NCBI RefSeq assembly: GCF_000568255.1
Contig: NZ_KK037166.1
Location: 9,979,146-10,014,115 of the forward strand
Direction of reading: 5' to 3'
Length of the DNA stretch: 34,970 bases
DNA from: Kutzneria sp. 744
GTDB lineage: Bacteria; Actinomycetota; Actinomycetes; Mycobacteriales; Pseudonocardiaceae
A model generated the notes under the pieces. It was given only the letters and a program-made list of their open reading frames with translations. It was not told where the DNA came from and made no database searches. Position numbers and translations under genes: made by a program. The stretch's first letter is position 1, and every line of letters starts with the position of its first letter. Positions 7,792 to 16,406 of this stretch are shown here, piece after piece.

Positions 7792-8673
7792 ATGTCGACC
7801 CGCCCGTACGCCGAGAAGAGGTTCGCCGAGATCAACGGCGTCCGGATGGCCTACCTCGACGAGGGCGAGGGGCCGGCGATCGTGTTCCAGCACGGCAACC
7901 CCACCTCGTCCTACCTGTGGCGCAACGTCATGCCGCACCTGGCCGGGCTGGGTCGGCTGATCGCCTGCGACCTGGTCGGCATGGGCGACTCCGACAAGCT
8001 CACGCCGTCGGGCCCGGACCGGTACTCGTACCAGGAGCAGCGGGACCACCTGTTCGCGCTGTGGGAGCACCTCGATCTCGGCGATGACGTCATCCTCGTG
8101 TTGCACGACTGGGGCTCCGCGCTCGGCTTCGACTGGGCTCGCCAGCATCCGGACCGGGTGGCGGGCATCGCCTACATGGAGGCGATCGTCACCCCGCTGT
8201 CGTGGGACGACGTGCGGGGCGGGTTCCGGTCGACCTTCCAGGCCTTCCGTACCCCGGCCGGCGAGGAAATGGTGCTGCGGGACAACGTGTTCGTGGAACA
8301 GGTGCTGTTCCGGTCCATTCTCCGCGAGCTGAGCTCGCAGGAGAAGGAGGTCTACCGGGCGCCCTTCCTCGAACCCAGCGAGGACCGCCGTCCCACGCTG
8401 AGCTGGCCGCGGCACCTACCGTTCGACGGCGAACCGGCCGAGGTAGTGCGCATCGTCGAGGAATACGGCCGGTGGCTGGCCACCTCGCCCGTGCCGAAGC
8501 TGTTCGTCAACGCCGATCCCGGCGCACTGCTGATCGGCCGGCAGCGCGAGTTCTGCCGCACCTGGCCCAACCAGACCGAGATCACGGTGGCGGGCTCGCA
8601 CTTCGTCCAGGAGGACAGCCCCGACCCGATCGGCGCTGCCGTGGCCGACTTCGTCCGCCGGATCAAGTCCTAG
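7792..8673 (+). CDS. dhaA: haloalkane dehalogenase (DhaA/LinB type)
   Basis: 293-aa alpha/beta-hydrolase that hydrolyses carbon-halogen bonds to alcohol plus halide; cytosolic. The haloalkane dehalogenase subfamily II set is complete: nucleophile Asp106 and halide-binding Trp107 in [10 protein letters not shown], halide-binding Asn36 in [12 protein letters not shown], catalytic acid Glu130 in YMEAIV and His270 in GSHFVQED. This spacing matches LinB/DhaA almost exactly. The ATG at 7792 has GGAGGAG 5 nt upstream; the in-frame ATG at 7732 lies inside the operator region and is rejected. It is first gene of an operon with the SDR fragment (8-nt gap) and is probably controlled by the divergent HxlR protein. 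The native substrate is unknown. Confidence 0.93.
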   Translation: MSTRPYAEKRFAEINGVRMAYLDEGEGPAIVFQHGNPTSSYLWRNVMPHLAGLGRLIACDLVGMGDSDKLTPSGPDRYSYQEQRDHLFALWEHLDLGDDVILVLHDWGSALGFDWARQHPDRVAGIAYMEAIVTPLSWDDVRGGFRSTFQAFRTPAGEEMVLRDNVFVEQVLFRSILRELSSQEKEVYRAPFLEPSEDRRPTLSWPRHLPFDGEPAEVVRIVEEYGRWLATSPVPKLFVNADPGALLIGRQREFCRTWPNQTEITVAGSHFVQEDSPDPIGAAVADFVRRIKS

Positions 8674-8681
8674 GAGTCATC

Positions 8682-9095
8682 ATGTCTTCCGTGCTCATCA
8701 CCGGCGCCTCCAAGGGCATCGGCCGCGCCATCGCCGTCGAGCTGGCCGGCCGGGGCCACCGAGTGGTCGCCACCGCCCGTCAGCCGGAGACGTTGGCCGA
8801 CCTGGACGTCGACCAGCGGCTGCGGCTCGACGTCACCGACCAGGACAGCGTCGACCGGGCGGTCGAGGCCGCCGGCTCGATCGACGTGCTGGTCAGCAAT
8901 GCCGGGGCCACCCTCCGGGCGCCGCTGGAGAGCGTGCCGCTGAGCGAGGTGGAGAAGCTGTTCCAGCTCAACACGTTCGGCGCGCTGCGCGTGGCGCAGG
9001 CCGTGCTGCCGGCCATGCGGCGGGTACGCCTTGCTGTCGTCCAGAGACTAGGGCAAGAGGGCTTCGTTTCTGACCGGAGCCCCCGACACAGGTAA
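8682..9095 (+). pseudogene. truncated short-chain dehydrogenase/reductase
   Basis: Residues 1-114 are a normal SDR N-terminal half: cofactor motif GASKGIG (8-14), LDVTD (49-53), SNAG (72-75) and the NTFGAL segment (97-102). After LPAMRR the homology stops abruptly near 9024 and 24 unrelated residues follow to the stop at 9095. The catalytic Ser-Tyr-Lys region and the whole C-terminal half are missing, so the product cannot be an active SDR. The start ATG 8682 has GGAG upstream and follows the dehalogenase stop by 8 nt. The break coincides with the edge of a low-GC non-coding island, so the truncation comes from an insertion/deletion event or an assembly or sequence chimera. No SDR 3-prime half is found on the far side. 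Confidence 0.85.
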
Positions 9096-9497
9096 CGCAC
9101 ACAGGCTCGCTAGATCGACGACGCGGCACGACTGGAGCCCGGAACGAATTTGTTACAGTTGCGGTATATGACAGACGAAATTGCGCCCTCAACCGGCATC
9201 CGATTTACAAGCAAACCTATTGCGACGTTCACGCGGGAGGTCCTTAACTGCACTTAGCGCGTTTGCTTACCTCAGCCCTGAGAAAGGAGGCGACATACCA
9301 TAAAGACGCCCTCGGTTTGTGAGAAGCTGATGCTGTTTCCTGACGGAAAGACTTTATATTGTTCAGGCTGAGACACCGTTGACTTGAACTTATATGGTAC
9401 CGCGTCGGTGCGAGGTCAAAAGCACTGCCCTTGTTCCTAACGTCCGGATGGTACCACACGGTTCCTAAGGATACGAGTCTCACTAAGGGGGACTAAC
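9025..9497. other. low-GC, non-coding island of unknown origin
   Basis: Hand-counting 9121-9480 gives 185 G or C of 360 bases (51%), against roughly 70% in neighbouring genes. Stops are frequent in every frame, there is no codon periodicity, and I found no strong inverted repeat, terminal repeat, target-site duplication, intron end or known RNA motif. Both edges are sharp: the left edge cuts the SDR gene, and host-like composition returns at CCGGCCGAGCAGG near 9498. It may be a recent insertion, a degenerated element, an unrecognised RNA, or an artefact of assembly. Confidence 0.7.
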
Positions 9498-9575
9498 CCG
9501 GCCGAGCAGGCCCTGAAGGCACGCAAGGAAGCTCCGGACGGTGTGCCGTACATGCCGGTCGCGCTCGACTGGTGA
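9498..9575 (+). pseudogene. possible 3-prime fragment of a lost gene
   Basis: Immediately right of the low-GC island a frame of 25 codons (P-A-E-Q-A-L-K-A-R-K-E, ending P-V-A-L-D-W) with mostly G/C third positions ends in TGA at 9573-9575. It looks like the C-terminus of a real protein whose upstream part has been replaced by the island. I do not recognise the family and it does not resemble an SDR C-terminus. The following 9576-9736 holds no gene that I can support; it is the leader of the glycosidase gene. Confidence 0.25.
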
Positions 9576-9736
9576 TCGCCTGGAACAACTGGAACAAGCC
9601 GGTTCTTCGCCACCGTCGGAAAATCGATGTTCACGGTTGCGAACATGAGGCTGTGGCTGGACACTGGGCGCTCCACCGTCTCCGACACGTCGCATGCCGC
9701 CACATCTCGTGTCGACTACCAATTCGAGAGTTCATC

Positions 9737-11350
9737 GTGCTGCGAAAGACACTTGTGGTCGCCACGGCATTCCTGGTCACGGCGGCGCTGGCACTGCCGG
9801 CGACCGCCGCCGTGACCCATCCGTCCGTGAAGGGCAAGGTGTACGCCGGCTACCAGGGCTGGTTCGACGCGCCCGGCAGCGGCTCGCCGATCAACAACTG
9901 GGTGCACTGGTCGGGCGGCACCGCGCCGTCGCCCGGCCACCAGACGTTCGAGATCTACCCGGACATGCGCCCGTACCCGGCCAATGACCAGTTCCGCACC
10001 GGCTACGCCAATCTCGGCAACGGCCAGCCGTCGACGTTGTTCTCCTCGTACGTCACGCAGACCGTCGATCTCCAGTTCTCGTGGATGCAGAAGTTCGGCA
10101 TCGACGGCGCCGCCCTGCAGCGCTTCACCAGCGACCTCGTGCAGCCCGGTTCGGCCCGGTACAACCAGCGCAATGCCGTCACCGCCAAGGCTCGTGACGC
10201 GGCCCAGAAGTACGGCCGGGCCTTCTACATCGAGTACGACCTGTCCGGCATGACCGACGACCGCGAGCAGGCCGTCAAGAACGACTGGACCAACGTCGTC
10301 AAGAACTCCTTGCACCTGACCGATTCCTCGTCCTATGCCTACCAGGACGGCAAGCCCGTCGTCGAGCTGTGGGGAATGGGTGTCGTCGGTTCGGCCGCCA
10401 ACATCAACCCCAGCCTCGATCTGGTCAACTGGTTCAAGGCCCAGGGCCTGTACGTGATCGGCGGCGTGCCTCGCGGTTGGCGCACCGACACCAATTCCAA
10501 GCCGGGTTACGCGCCCGTGTACCAGGCCCTGAACATGGTGTCCCCGTGGAACGTCGGCTCCCAGTCCGTCGACGGCTCGCTGTTCGCCGCCGACCTCAAG
10601 GCCTTGTCGGCCCGAGGCCAGGACTACCAGCCGGTGATCTATCCCGGTTTCGCCTGGTCCAACTGGAACGGCGGCGCCCGCAACATGATCCCGCGCAAGG
10701 CCGGCTCCTTCCTGTGGCAGCAGGCCGCCGCGCTGCGTCAGAACGGCGTCGGGCAGGCGTTCATCGCCATGTTCGACGAGTACGACGAGGGCACCGCGAT
10801 CGCGCCCCTGGCCGAGGACTCGTCGATGATCCCCACCAACCAGTACTTCCTCACCGCCAGCGCCGACGGCACCTTCCTCTCGTCGGACTTCTACCTGCGC
10901 CTGTCCGGCGCCGCCACCAAGATGATCAACGGCTCCGCCCCGTTGACTCCCAACGTGCCCATCCCTCCCACCGACGGCCCCGTCGCCTTCCGTACCGGCT
11001 TCGAGCGCGGCCTCGACGCCATGCCCAGCACGGGGTCAGGCGTTGCGGTGGCCAACCATGTCCTCCGGGCCCAGGGCTCCTCGGCCAGCCGACAACAAGT
11101 GTTTACGGTGCACATTCCCGTGCAGGTCTCGACCAAGCTCAGCTACGACCTGTTGTCCGGCGGCGGGGTCACCGTCGATCTCCTGTACACCGACGGCACC
11201 TCGACCGCCGGTCCCGATGCCGTTTCCGCCACGTGGACCCATGTCTCCCGGGATCTCGGTGCGGCGGCGGGCAAGACCATCAGCGGCATCGTCGTGAACA
11301 CCTCCGGCGCTCACGACGCCTCCCTCGACAACCTCCAGATCGCCAGCTGA
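9737..11350 (+). CDS. secreted GH71/GH99-like glycoside hydrolase
   Basis: 537-aa extracellular enzyme. GTG 9737 is chosen because a clean Sec signal follows (MLRKTLVVATAFLVTAALAL, cleavage near PATA-AVTH); GAGAG upstream is a weak ribosome-binding site, and an earlier in-frame ATG (9572) adds a non-coding-looking leader. The catalytic module (about 30-400) begins VYAGYQGWFDAPG and contains FGIDGAALQRF, YIEYDLSGM, VVELWGMGV and MFDEYDEGTA, acidic motifs typical of the GH71/99-like (often called xylosidase/arabinosidase) group. A proline-rich linker (PNVPIPPTDGP) leads to a C-terminal beta-sandwich that is probably carbohydrate-binding. The exact glycan is unknown. The gene is monocistronic and converges on the methyltransferase gene with an 11-nt gap. 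Confidence 0.8.
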   Translation: MLRKTLVVATAFLVTAALALPATAAVTHPSVKGKVYAGYQGWFDAPGSGSPINNWVHWSGGTAPSPGHQTFEIYPDMRPYPANDQFRTGYANLGNGQPSTLFSSYVTQTVDLQFSWMQKFGIDGAALQRFTSDLVQPGSARYNQRNAVTAKARDAAQKYGRAFYIEYDLSGMTDDREQAVKNDWTNVVKNSLHLTDSSSYAYQDGKPVVELWGMGVVGSAANINPSLDLVNWFKAQGLYVIGGVPRGWRTDTNSKPGYAPVYQALNMVSPWNVGSQSVDGSLFAADLKALSARGQDYQPVIYPGFAWSNWNGGARNMIPRKAGSFLWQQAAALRQNGVGQAFIAMFDEYDEGTAIAPLAEDSSMIPTNQYFLTASADGTFLSSDFYLRLSGAATKMINGSAPLTPNVPIPPTDGPVAFRTGFERGLDAMPSTGSGVAVANHVLRAQGSSASRQQVFTVHIPVQVSTKLSYDLLSGGGVTVDLLYTDGTSTAGPDAVSATWTHVSRDLGAAAGKTISGIVVNTSGAHDASLDNLQIAS

Positions 11351-11361
11351 GCCACGGGGCG

Positions 11362-12147
11362 TCACGACCTCACGGCAGCCCACACGGTGCGCTCGGTGTG
11401 GACGGCGAGATCGTCGCGACGAAGGAGGTTGTCGTCGGCGAGCAGCTCGTCCAATGCGGCAAGGTCGTCGGCGGAGATGATGTCGGCGACGGCGGTTCGC
11501 AAGCGGCGCAAGGTGGTCAGGGCGTAACGACCGACGGCGGGGGAGCGGGACTGTTCGATGTGGACGGTGATGGTCCGCTGGCCGTCCACGCGGAAACCGG
11601 CGTCGACGAGCATCGGACCCCAGTCGGCGCCGCGATGGGGCACGTGCGAAGCGTGCCGGTGGTGGCTGGCGGCGTGGCAGCGGTCCTCAAGGCCGTCCAG
11701 AGCGGGAAGAAAACGGGGCAGCCCAGCGAGTTCGACGACGGCGAGCAGGCCGCCGGGGGCCAGCACGGAGTGGACCTGACGCAGCGTGCGCACGGGGTCG
11801 GCCATGTGGTGCAGGGAGGCCGACGCCCACACGAGATCGGGGCGGTCGAGGTCGGGCCAAGCGTCGTCGAGGTCGGCGACGACGGTGCGCACACGGTCGT
11901 CGACGCCGGCCGCGAGGGCCTTCTCCCACAGCCGGGCCAGGTGCTCGGTCGAGGCGTCGACGGCGATCACCTCGGCCGTGGGGAAGTGCGTGAGCAGGGC
12001 GAAGGTGCCGGCTCCGGTGCCGGCGCCGAGGTCCACGATCCGGCGCGGCGGGGCCGCGACGGGCAGCCACGCGGTGATGGCGGCGGTGTGCTCGGCGAGC
12101 ACCTCGGCGTCCAAATCGAGCATCTCGGCCTGGTCGGTGTTGGTCAT
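11362..12147 (-). CDS. class I SAM-dependent methyltransferase
   Basis: 261-aa cytosolic methyltransferase (Methyltransf_11/25-like). Motif I is VDLGAGTGAGTFA (about 38-50), the acidic motif II end is VIAVDAS, motif III is DLVWASASLHHMADP and motif IV is LAPGGLLAVVEL. ATG 12147 (MTNTDQAEML) gives the usual family length, with a weak GGTGG upstream; the open frame continues far upstream but without homology. It lies 89 nt behind the XRE-cupin regulator gene on the same strand, so the two may be cotranscribed, a pairing that suggests the regulator senses or controls the methylation substrate. The acceptor molecule is unknown. Confidence 0.88.
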   Translation of the reverse strand: MTNTDQAEMLDLDAEVLAEHTAAITAWLPVAAPPRRIVDLGAGTGAGTFALLTHFPTAEVIAVDASTEHLARLWEKALAAGVDDRVRTVVADLDDAWPDLDRPDLVWASASLHHMADPVRTLRQVHSVLAPGGLLAVVELAGLPRFLPALDGLEDRCHAASHHRHASHVPHRGADWGPMLVDAGFRVDGQRTITVHIEQSRSPAVGRYALTTLRRLRTAVADIISADDLAALDELLADDNLLRRDDLAVHTERTVWAAVRS

Positions 12148-12187
12148 GACGCCACCGTAGGGCGGCCGTGCGTCAGGAGCACAGCGC

Positions 12188-12234
12188 CTTGCGTAAATGG
12201 CAAGACGACGGGCCGCCGTCCTGCCGATCCGGCA
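12188..12234 (-). terminator. two small hairpins between XRE-cupin and methyltransferase genes
   Basis: TGCCG-ATC-CGGCA (12222-12234) lies 2 nt past the regulator stop, and CTTGC-N7-GCAAG (12188-12204) follows. Neither has a U-tract. They may slow or partly terminate transcription between the two genes, or bind the regulator. Confidence 0.3.
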
Positions 12235-12236
12235 AG

Positions 12237-12797
12237 TCAGTCGTCGGTCGGATGCCCCCGACGGGCGTCGCGGTCGAAGATGCCGAGGATCTCGCACGGC
12301 CCGCCGACGGAGCCGATCGCGTGCGGCAGCATGGTGGGGAACTCGGCGGCCTGGTTGGCCTCGACGCGCAGGCGGCGGTTGCCCAGCAGCAGGAAGGCGG
12401 TGCCGGAGAGAACCACGAGCCACTCGTGGCCGGCGTGGGCACGCATCCGGCTCGGGTCGTCCGGCGGGCCGGTGATGCGCTGCCGCACGACGCTCATGCC
12501 CGGCTCCGCCTTGATCGACCACCGCATCACCCCGTGCGTGCCGTCCAGCACCGGATTGACGATCACGTCGTCGGTGTCGGTCTCGACCAGCTGGTCCAGC
12601 GAGGTGTCCAGGGCGCGGGCGATGGCCACCAGCTGGTCGAGGGCCAGCCGGCGCTGACCGGTCTCGATCCGGCTCAGCGAGGACGGGCTCATCCGCGTGC
12701 GGCCGGCCAGATCCTCCAGCGACCAGCCCTGCGCCACCCGCAGCGCCCTGATGCGTTGCCGGACGAGGCCGTCCAGTTCGCCATCTGCTTGCGTCAT
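12237..12797 (-). CDS. XRE-family regulator with C-terminal cupin domain
   Basis: 186-aa regulator. A Cro/C1-type helix-turn-helix covers about residues 16-70 (IRALRVAQGWSLEDLAGRTR, then MSPSSLSRIETGQRRL). A cupin_2 sensor domain follows (about 100-180), with HAGHEWLVVLSGTAFLLLG and the later MLPHAIGS providing potential ligand or metal positions. ATG 12797 gives the standard family length; an upstream in-frame start at 12854 adds an implausible tail. It is divergent from the M4 protease gene and upstream of the methyltransferase gene on the same strand. A palindrome overlaps the start codon, pointing to autoregulation. Confidence 0.9.
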   Translation of the reverse strand: MTQADGELDGLVRQRIRALRVAQGWSLEDLAGRTRMSPSSLSRIETGQRRLALDQLVAIARALDTSLDQLVETDTDDVIVNPVLDGTHGVMRWSIKAEPGMSVVRQRITGPPDDPSRMRAHAGHEWLVVLSGTAFLLLGNRRLRVEANQAAEFPTMLPHAIGSVGGPCEILGIFDRDARRGHPTDD

Positions 12798-12802
12798 ACG
12801 CA
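12790..12802. promoter_or_regulatory. palindrome over the XRE-cupin start codon
   Basis: TGCGT-CAT-ACGCA is a perfect palindrome whose centre is the regulator's own start codon. A related GCGCACGCA stretch lies 25 bp upstream. The placement would let the protein block its own expression. Confidence 0.4.
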
Positions 12803-12971
12803 CAAGATAGTGCCTCTGGCGCACGCACTGGTACGAATAATCCGAATAGTGCACAACCCGCCGTTCGGCGGGTACGTCCCCTACTTCCAGCCCTAAAACA
12901 GTTGGTCCCGTTCGCTGACGATTTCCGCACGGGTCACGCCAGTTGACCTCCCTGCGGAAGGTTCCACCTCA

Positions 12972-14599
12972 ATGCTCTCCACCAGAACTGCCGCGGTCGC
13001 GGCTGCCTTGGCCGCGTCCTCACTGATCGCGGGCGGCCTGGTCGGCTCCGGCACGGCGGCCGCGCAGACCGACCAGATCGGCACCGACGGCGCGGGCCGG
13101 GTCATCGCCGTCGAGCCGGCCACGCCGGTCGCGGCCCCGGGCGGGGCCAGCGCGGCCACGGCCGCTCAGGCCACCCCGGGCGGCTGGCCCAGTTTCGGGC
13201 TCTCGGTCGGCGAGCTGGTGCTCGACAACGTCCAGCAGCTGCCCGGCGGCAGCGTGGCCCGGCTCCAGCAGAAGATCTATTTCGCGTGCCGGTGTTCGGC
13301 GCGCAGGTGGTGCAGGACCTGGACGGCTCCGGCGCCCTGCTGGCCGCGGTCGGCAAGACCAGCCAGCGCAGCGCCGGCGCGTTCCCCGCCGACGCCGCGG
13401 CCGCGCAGGCCAAGGCCGGCAAGGCAGCGGTCTCGGCCGTGGCGGCGAAGGACAGCGCGGCCAAGGCTTTGCGCGCCGACGCGGCCCAGAACTACTGGTA
13501 CGACGCCAGCCTGGGCACCGACGGCGCCGCGGCCACCGCCGTGCCGTCCTACTTCGTGCCGGTGCACGGGGCCGACCCCGAGGACAAGTGGACGGTCGTC
13601 GTCGGCGCCGACACGACCAAGGTCCTGGCCGTCTGGGGCGAGACCCGCAAGGCCGGCAACCGCGTGGTGTGCGACGCCAAGCGCAAGGTCGTCGACCTGG
13701 ACGTCGCCACCGAGGCCGACATCCGCTGCGGCGCGAACCAGCCGTTCGGCGTGAGCCGCAGCGAGGGGCAGGCCGCCTCCGCGACCGCTGACGTCAACAA
13801 CGTCTACAACTACTTCGGCGCGGCGCAGTCGTTCTACAGCCAGTACGCCAACTACGACCTGACCGCGAACATCGGCGCGAACTACGGCGACGGCCGCGGC
13901 AAGGCCCTGCGCGGCACCGTGCGCATGTGTGAGATCAGCACCGGCCGGGACGGCGTCCGCCGCCAGCAGTGCCCGTGGGCCAACGCCTTCTGGGACGGCG
14001 AGCAGATGGCCTTCGGCGAGGGCGTCACCACCATGGACATCACCGGTCACGAGCTGACCCACGGCGTCACCCAGCACACCTCCGGCCTGTCCGGCGGCTA
14101 CGCGGCGGCCATCAACGAGGGCATGTCCGACGTCTTCGGCAAGTTCATCGCCCTCAAGGCCAACGACCCGAACGCCGCCGGCGCCAACCGCTGGCTGCTG
14201 GGCGCCGGCTCCTCGCTGGGTCAGGTGCGGGACATGAAGAACCCGGCCGACTCCGGCGAAGGCGCGAGCCCCGACCGGGTCAACGGCCAGTACTGGGTCG
14301 ATTCCAACGGCGAAGAGCACACCGACGCCACGGTTGTCGGCAAGACCGACTACCTGATCACCGACGGCGACACCTTCAACGGGCAGACCATCCGCGGCAT
14401 CGGCGAGAACAAGTCGATCGCGCTGTGGTGGAAGGTCGAGAACCTGCTGCGCTCCACCGCGACGTTCAAGGACCTGGGCAACGCGCTGAACACCGCGTGT
14501 GCCACCAACGTGCGGACCAAGGTCGCCGGCACCACCGCCGACGACTGCACCCAGGTGGCCAAGGCCGTGAAGGCCACCCAGCTGCTGCAGAACGCCTGA
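12972..14599 (+). CDS. secreted thermolysin-type (M4) metalloprotease, apparent frameshift
   Basis: Zinc-dependent neutral protease preproenzyme of about 542 aa if one base is restored. ATG 12972 is preceded by GGAAGG; a Sec signal ends near GSGTAAAQT. An FTP/propeptide region (VARLQQKIYF, then VPVFGAQVVQDLDGSG) follows, then the catalytic domain: HELTHGVTQH (HExxH zinc and catalytic Glu), NEGMSDVFGK (third zinc ligand Glu) and a later EEHTDA that fits the transition-state His. The first frame runs to 13754 and the remainder is in the next frame from about 13286; reading GCGGTG instead of GCGTG at 13284-13288 joins them. Homology is continuous across the join, so this is either a single-base sequencing error or a very recent inactivation. 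Confidence 0.85.
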
Positions 14600-14657
14600 G
14601 GCGACCACGGGGTGGCGCGGCTTCGGTCGCGTCACACCGTTTCCCCGGACCTTGACG

Positions 14658-14702
14658 GTTCATTCACCGAACTGACCCGTGCTACGGTTCAGTGAATGAA
14701 CC
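14658..14702 (+). promoter_or_regulatory. promoter and paired HxlR-type operators of NmrA-like gene
   Basis: GTTCATTCACCGAAC (14658-14672) and GGTTCAGTGAATGAACC (14686-14702) flank CCCGTGCTAC (14676-14685). The second palindrome's 15-bp core GTTCAGTGAATGAAC and the CCCGTGCTAC block are both identical to the HxlR/dehalogenase intergenic region. A -35 TTCATT (14660-14665) and -10 TACGGT (14683-14688) are 17 bp apart and overlap the two sites. Confidence 0.7.
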
Positions 14703-14715
14703 AAGGAGGTCTGTC

Positions 14716-14739
14716 ATGTGCCAGTTGGACGCCGACTGA
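14716..14739 (+). CDS. seven-codon leader frame coupled to the NmrA-like gene
   Basis: ATG 14716 has the best ribosome-binding site of the locus, AAGGAGG (14703-14709) with 6-nt spacing, but encodes only M-C-Q-L-D-A-D before TGA. That stop overlaps an ATG of the NmrA frame (TGATG at 14737-14741). It could be a translated leader that sets re-initiation, or simply a decoy beside the GTG start at 14718. Confidence 0.3.
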   Translation: MCQLDAD

Positions 14740-15638
14740 TGGCCGGGCTGTTCCTGATCACGGGTGCGACCGGCAAGACCGGGCGCGGCACCGTCGACCT
14801 GCTGCTGGCCGGCGGGCATCGGGTGCGGGCGTTGGCCCACAACGACGACGAGCGTTCCCGGGCGCTGGCCGAGGCCGGCGCGGAGGTGGTGTTCGGCGAC
14901 CTGCACGACCTCGACAGCGTGACGGCCGCGATGCAGGGCGTCAGCGGCGCCTACTTCTGCCACCCCATCCTGCCCGGCCTGGTCGAGGCCACCGTCACTT
15001 TCGCGCAGGCGGCGACCGAGGCCGGCGTCCGCTCGGTGGTCAACATGTCGCAGATCTCCGCCCGCCGCGAGGCCCGGAGCAACGCGGCACGGCAGCATTG
15101 GCTGGGGGAAAGGCTGTTGGACCGGACCGATCTGCTCACCGCGCACATCCGGCCGACGTTCTTCGCCGGGTGGCTGAAGCTGTGGTGGGAGAAGCGGGAC
15201 GGGGAGGGTTATCTGCGGCTCCCGTTCGGCGAAGGCCGACACGCTCCGATCGCCGGATCCGACCAGTCGCACGTGATCGCCGCGCTGCTGCTGGATCCCG
15301 AGCCGCACGACCGCGCCGTCTACAGCCTGCACGGGCCGGTCGAGCTGAACCACCACGAGATCGCCGCGGAAATGTCGGCGACGCTTGGCCTTCCCGTGCA
15401 CTACGACCCGATCAGCGTGGAGGAGTTCGCCTCGGCCATGACCGACCGGGGGATGCCGGCGCACCGGGTTCAGCACCTGAGCAACGTGGCCGTCGACTAC
15501 CAGCACGGGATTTTCGCCGGTGTCAACGACATCGTCTCGCGGATCGGCGGCCGAGCGCCGCTGTCGGTCTCGCAGTACGTCACCGAGAACAAGGCCTACT
15601 TCGAGACCAGCGGGCCGCTCTTCGTGCCGCAGCCGTGA
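14718..15638 (+). CDS. NmrA-like NAD(P)-binding reductase
   Basis: 306-aa atypical SDR of the NmrA/QOR2 type, likely an NADPH-dependent sensor or quinone/carbonyl reductase. The Rossmann start LFLITGATGKTGRGTVDLLL holds the GATGKTGR cofactor loop, and RALAHNDDERSRAL follows as the adenine-phosphate binding strand. GTG 14718 has AAGGAGG at 8-nt spacing; ATG 14739 (giving 299 aa) is the alternative if the seven-codon leader is translated. The shared HxlR-type operators suggest that it belongs to the regulon of the 7.1-kb regulator. The stop directly abuts the convergent VOC gene. Confidence 0.88.
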   Translation: MPVGRRLMAGLFLITGATGKTGRGTVDLLLAGGHRVRALAHNDDERSRALAEAGAEVVFGDLHDLDSVTAAMQGVSGAYFCHPILPGLVEATVTFAQAATEAGVRSVVNMSQISARREARSNAARQHWLGERLLDRTDLLTAHIRPTFFAGWLKLWWEKRDGEGYLRLPFGEGRHAPIAGSDQSHVIAALLLDPEPHDRAVYSLHGPVELNHHEIAAEMSATLGLPVHYDPISVEEFASAMTDRGMPAHRVQHLSNVAVDYQHGIFAGVNDIVSRIGGRAPLSVSQYVTENKAYFETSGPLFVPQP

Positions 15639-16388
15639 TCACGGCCGTTCGGTGAGTTCGAGCGTGACGCCGCAGGCCTCCTCGGGCGGGACGACAATGC
15701 CGTTGTCCGTCTCCCTGAGGCGGACCTGACTGTCCAGCAACAGGTCTTTGGCCTGGGCGATGTCGCGGACGGTCAGCGTGACGACGACGCGGTCGGCTGC
15801 GGTGTAGTCGTCCGGGTCGAGGGCGACGATCGGGATGTCGCCGAAGACCTCGCTCAGGCCGAGGTCCTTTCCGTCGGTGACCACGCCGATCCGCTGGATG
15901 GTGTGCGCGGTGTTCGGGTGGGCCATCATCGGCGGCGTCCAGACGTGCTGCGGGGTAAGGCTTTGGCTGCAGAACAGCCGTAGCGGTGACCGGCCGACCT
16001 GGTCGAAGATCGAGGTACGGAAGGTCACCTCGGCCTTACTGCCGTCGGGCAGCAGCACATCGCGGCTGACCGTGAACGGATCCGTTGCCGTGACACCGGC
16101 TTCGCGCACCTCGGCCACCGCCGCGTCCGCGTCGTCGGCGTGCAGGGCGACGGCGATCAGGCCTTTGGGCGCCTGCTGGAACTCGCTGTTGAACGGCGTC
16201 GGGTTCACCACCAACAACAGCTCCAGGTAGGTGTCGTCGAACATCACGGTGTGGTTCGCGGTGCCCATCTCCGCGCCGTGGTCGCCCCGCGACGACAGTA
16301 CGAAGCCTAGGCGTGCGTAGGCATCCCGGGCCGCCGTGAGGTCGTCGACCAGCACCAGGCCGTGGTCCAACCGGGTCAGATGGCGCAT
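15639..16388 (-). CDS. VOC/glyoxalase-like protein
   Basis: 249-aa protein with an N-terminal VOC module (LDHGLVLVDDLTAARDAYARLGF, about 7-27; TYLELLLVVNP, about 53-63) and a second, more diverged half, matching the Glyoxalase_3-like group of fused double VOC domains. Such proteins bind a divalent metal and act on small electrophiles or bind antibiotics; the substrate is not predictable. ATG 16388 has GGGAG 7 nt upstream. A 33-bp perfect inverted repeat lies 19-51 nt before the start and should control it. The gene converges with NmrA without a gap. Confidence 0.8.
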   Translation of the reverse strand: MRHLTRLDHGLVLVDDLTAARDAYARLGFVLSSRGDHGAEMGTANHTVMFDDTYLELLLVVNPTPFNSEFQQAPKGLIAVALHADDADAAVAEVREAGVTATDPFTVSRDVLLPDGSKAEVTFRTSIFDQVGRSPLRLFCSQSLTPQHVWTPPMMAHPNTAHTIQRIGVVTDGKDLGLSEVFGDIPIVALDPDDYTAADRVVVTLTVRDIAQAKDLLLDSQVRLRETDNGIVVPPEEACGVTLELTERP

Positions 16389-16406
16389 CCGTCGCTCCCT
16401 GCTCTC

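Noticed and set aside
9025-9497. Group I or group II intron in the SDR gene
   Set aside because: The reading frame does not resume as SDR on the right side, and no intron end motifs, domain V-like hairpin or intron-encoded protein are present.
12972-13754. A separate 260-aa secreted protein
   Set aside because: Only its first 104 residues are meaningful; the rest is the out-of-frame translation of the M4 protease after the one-base shift.
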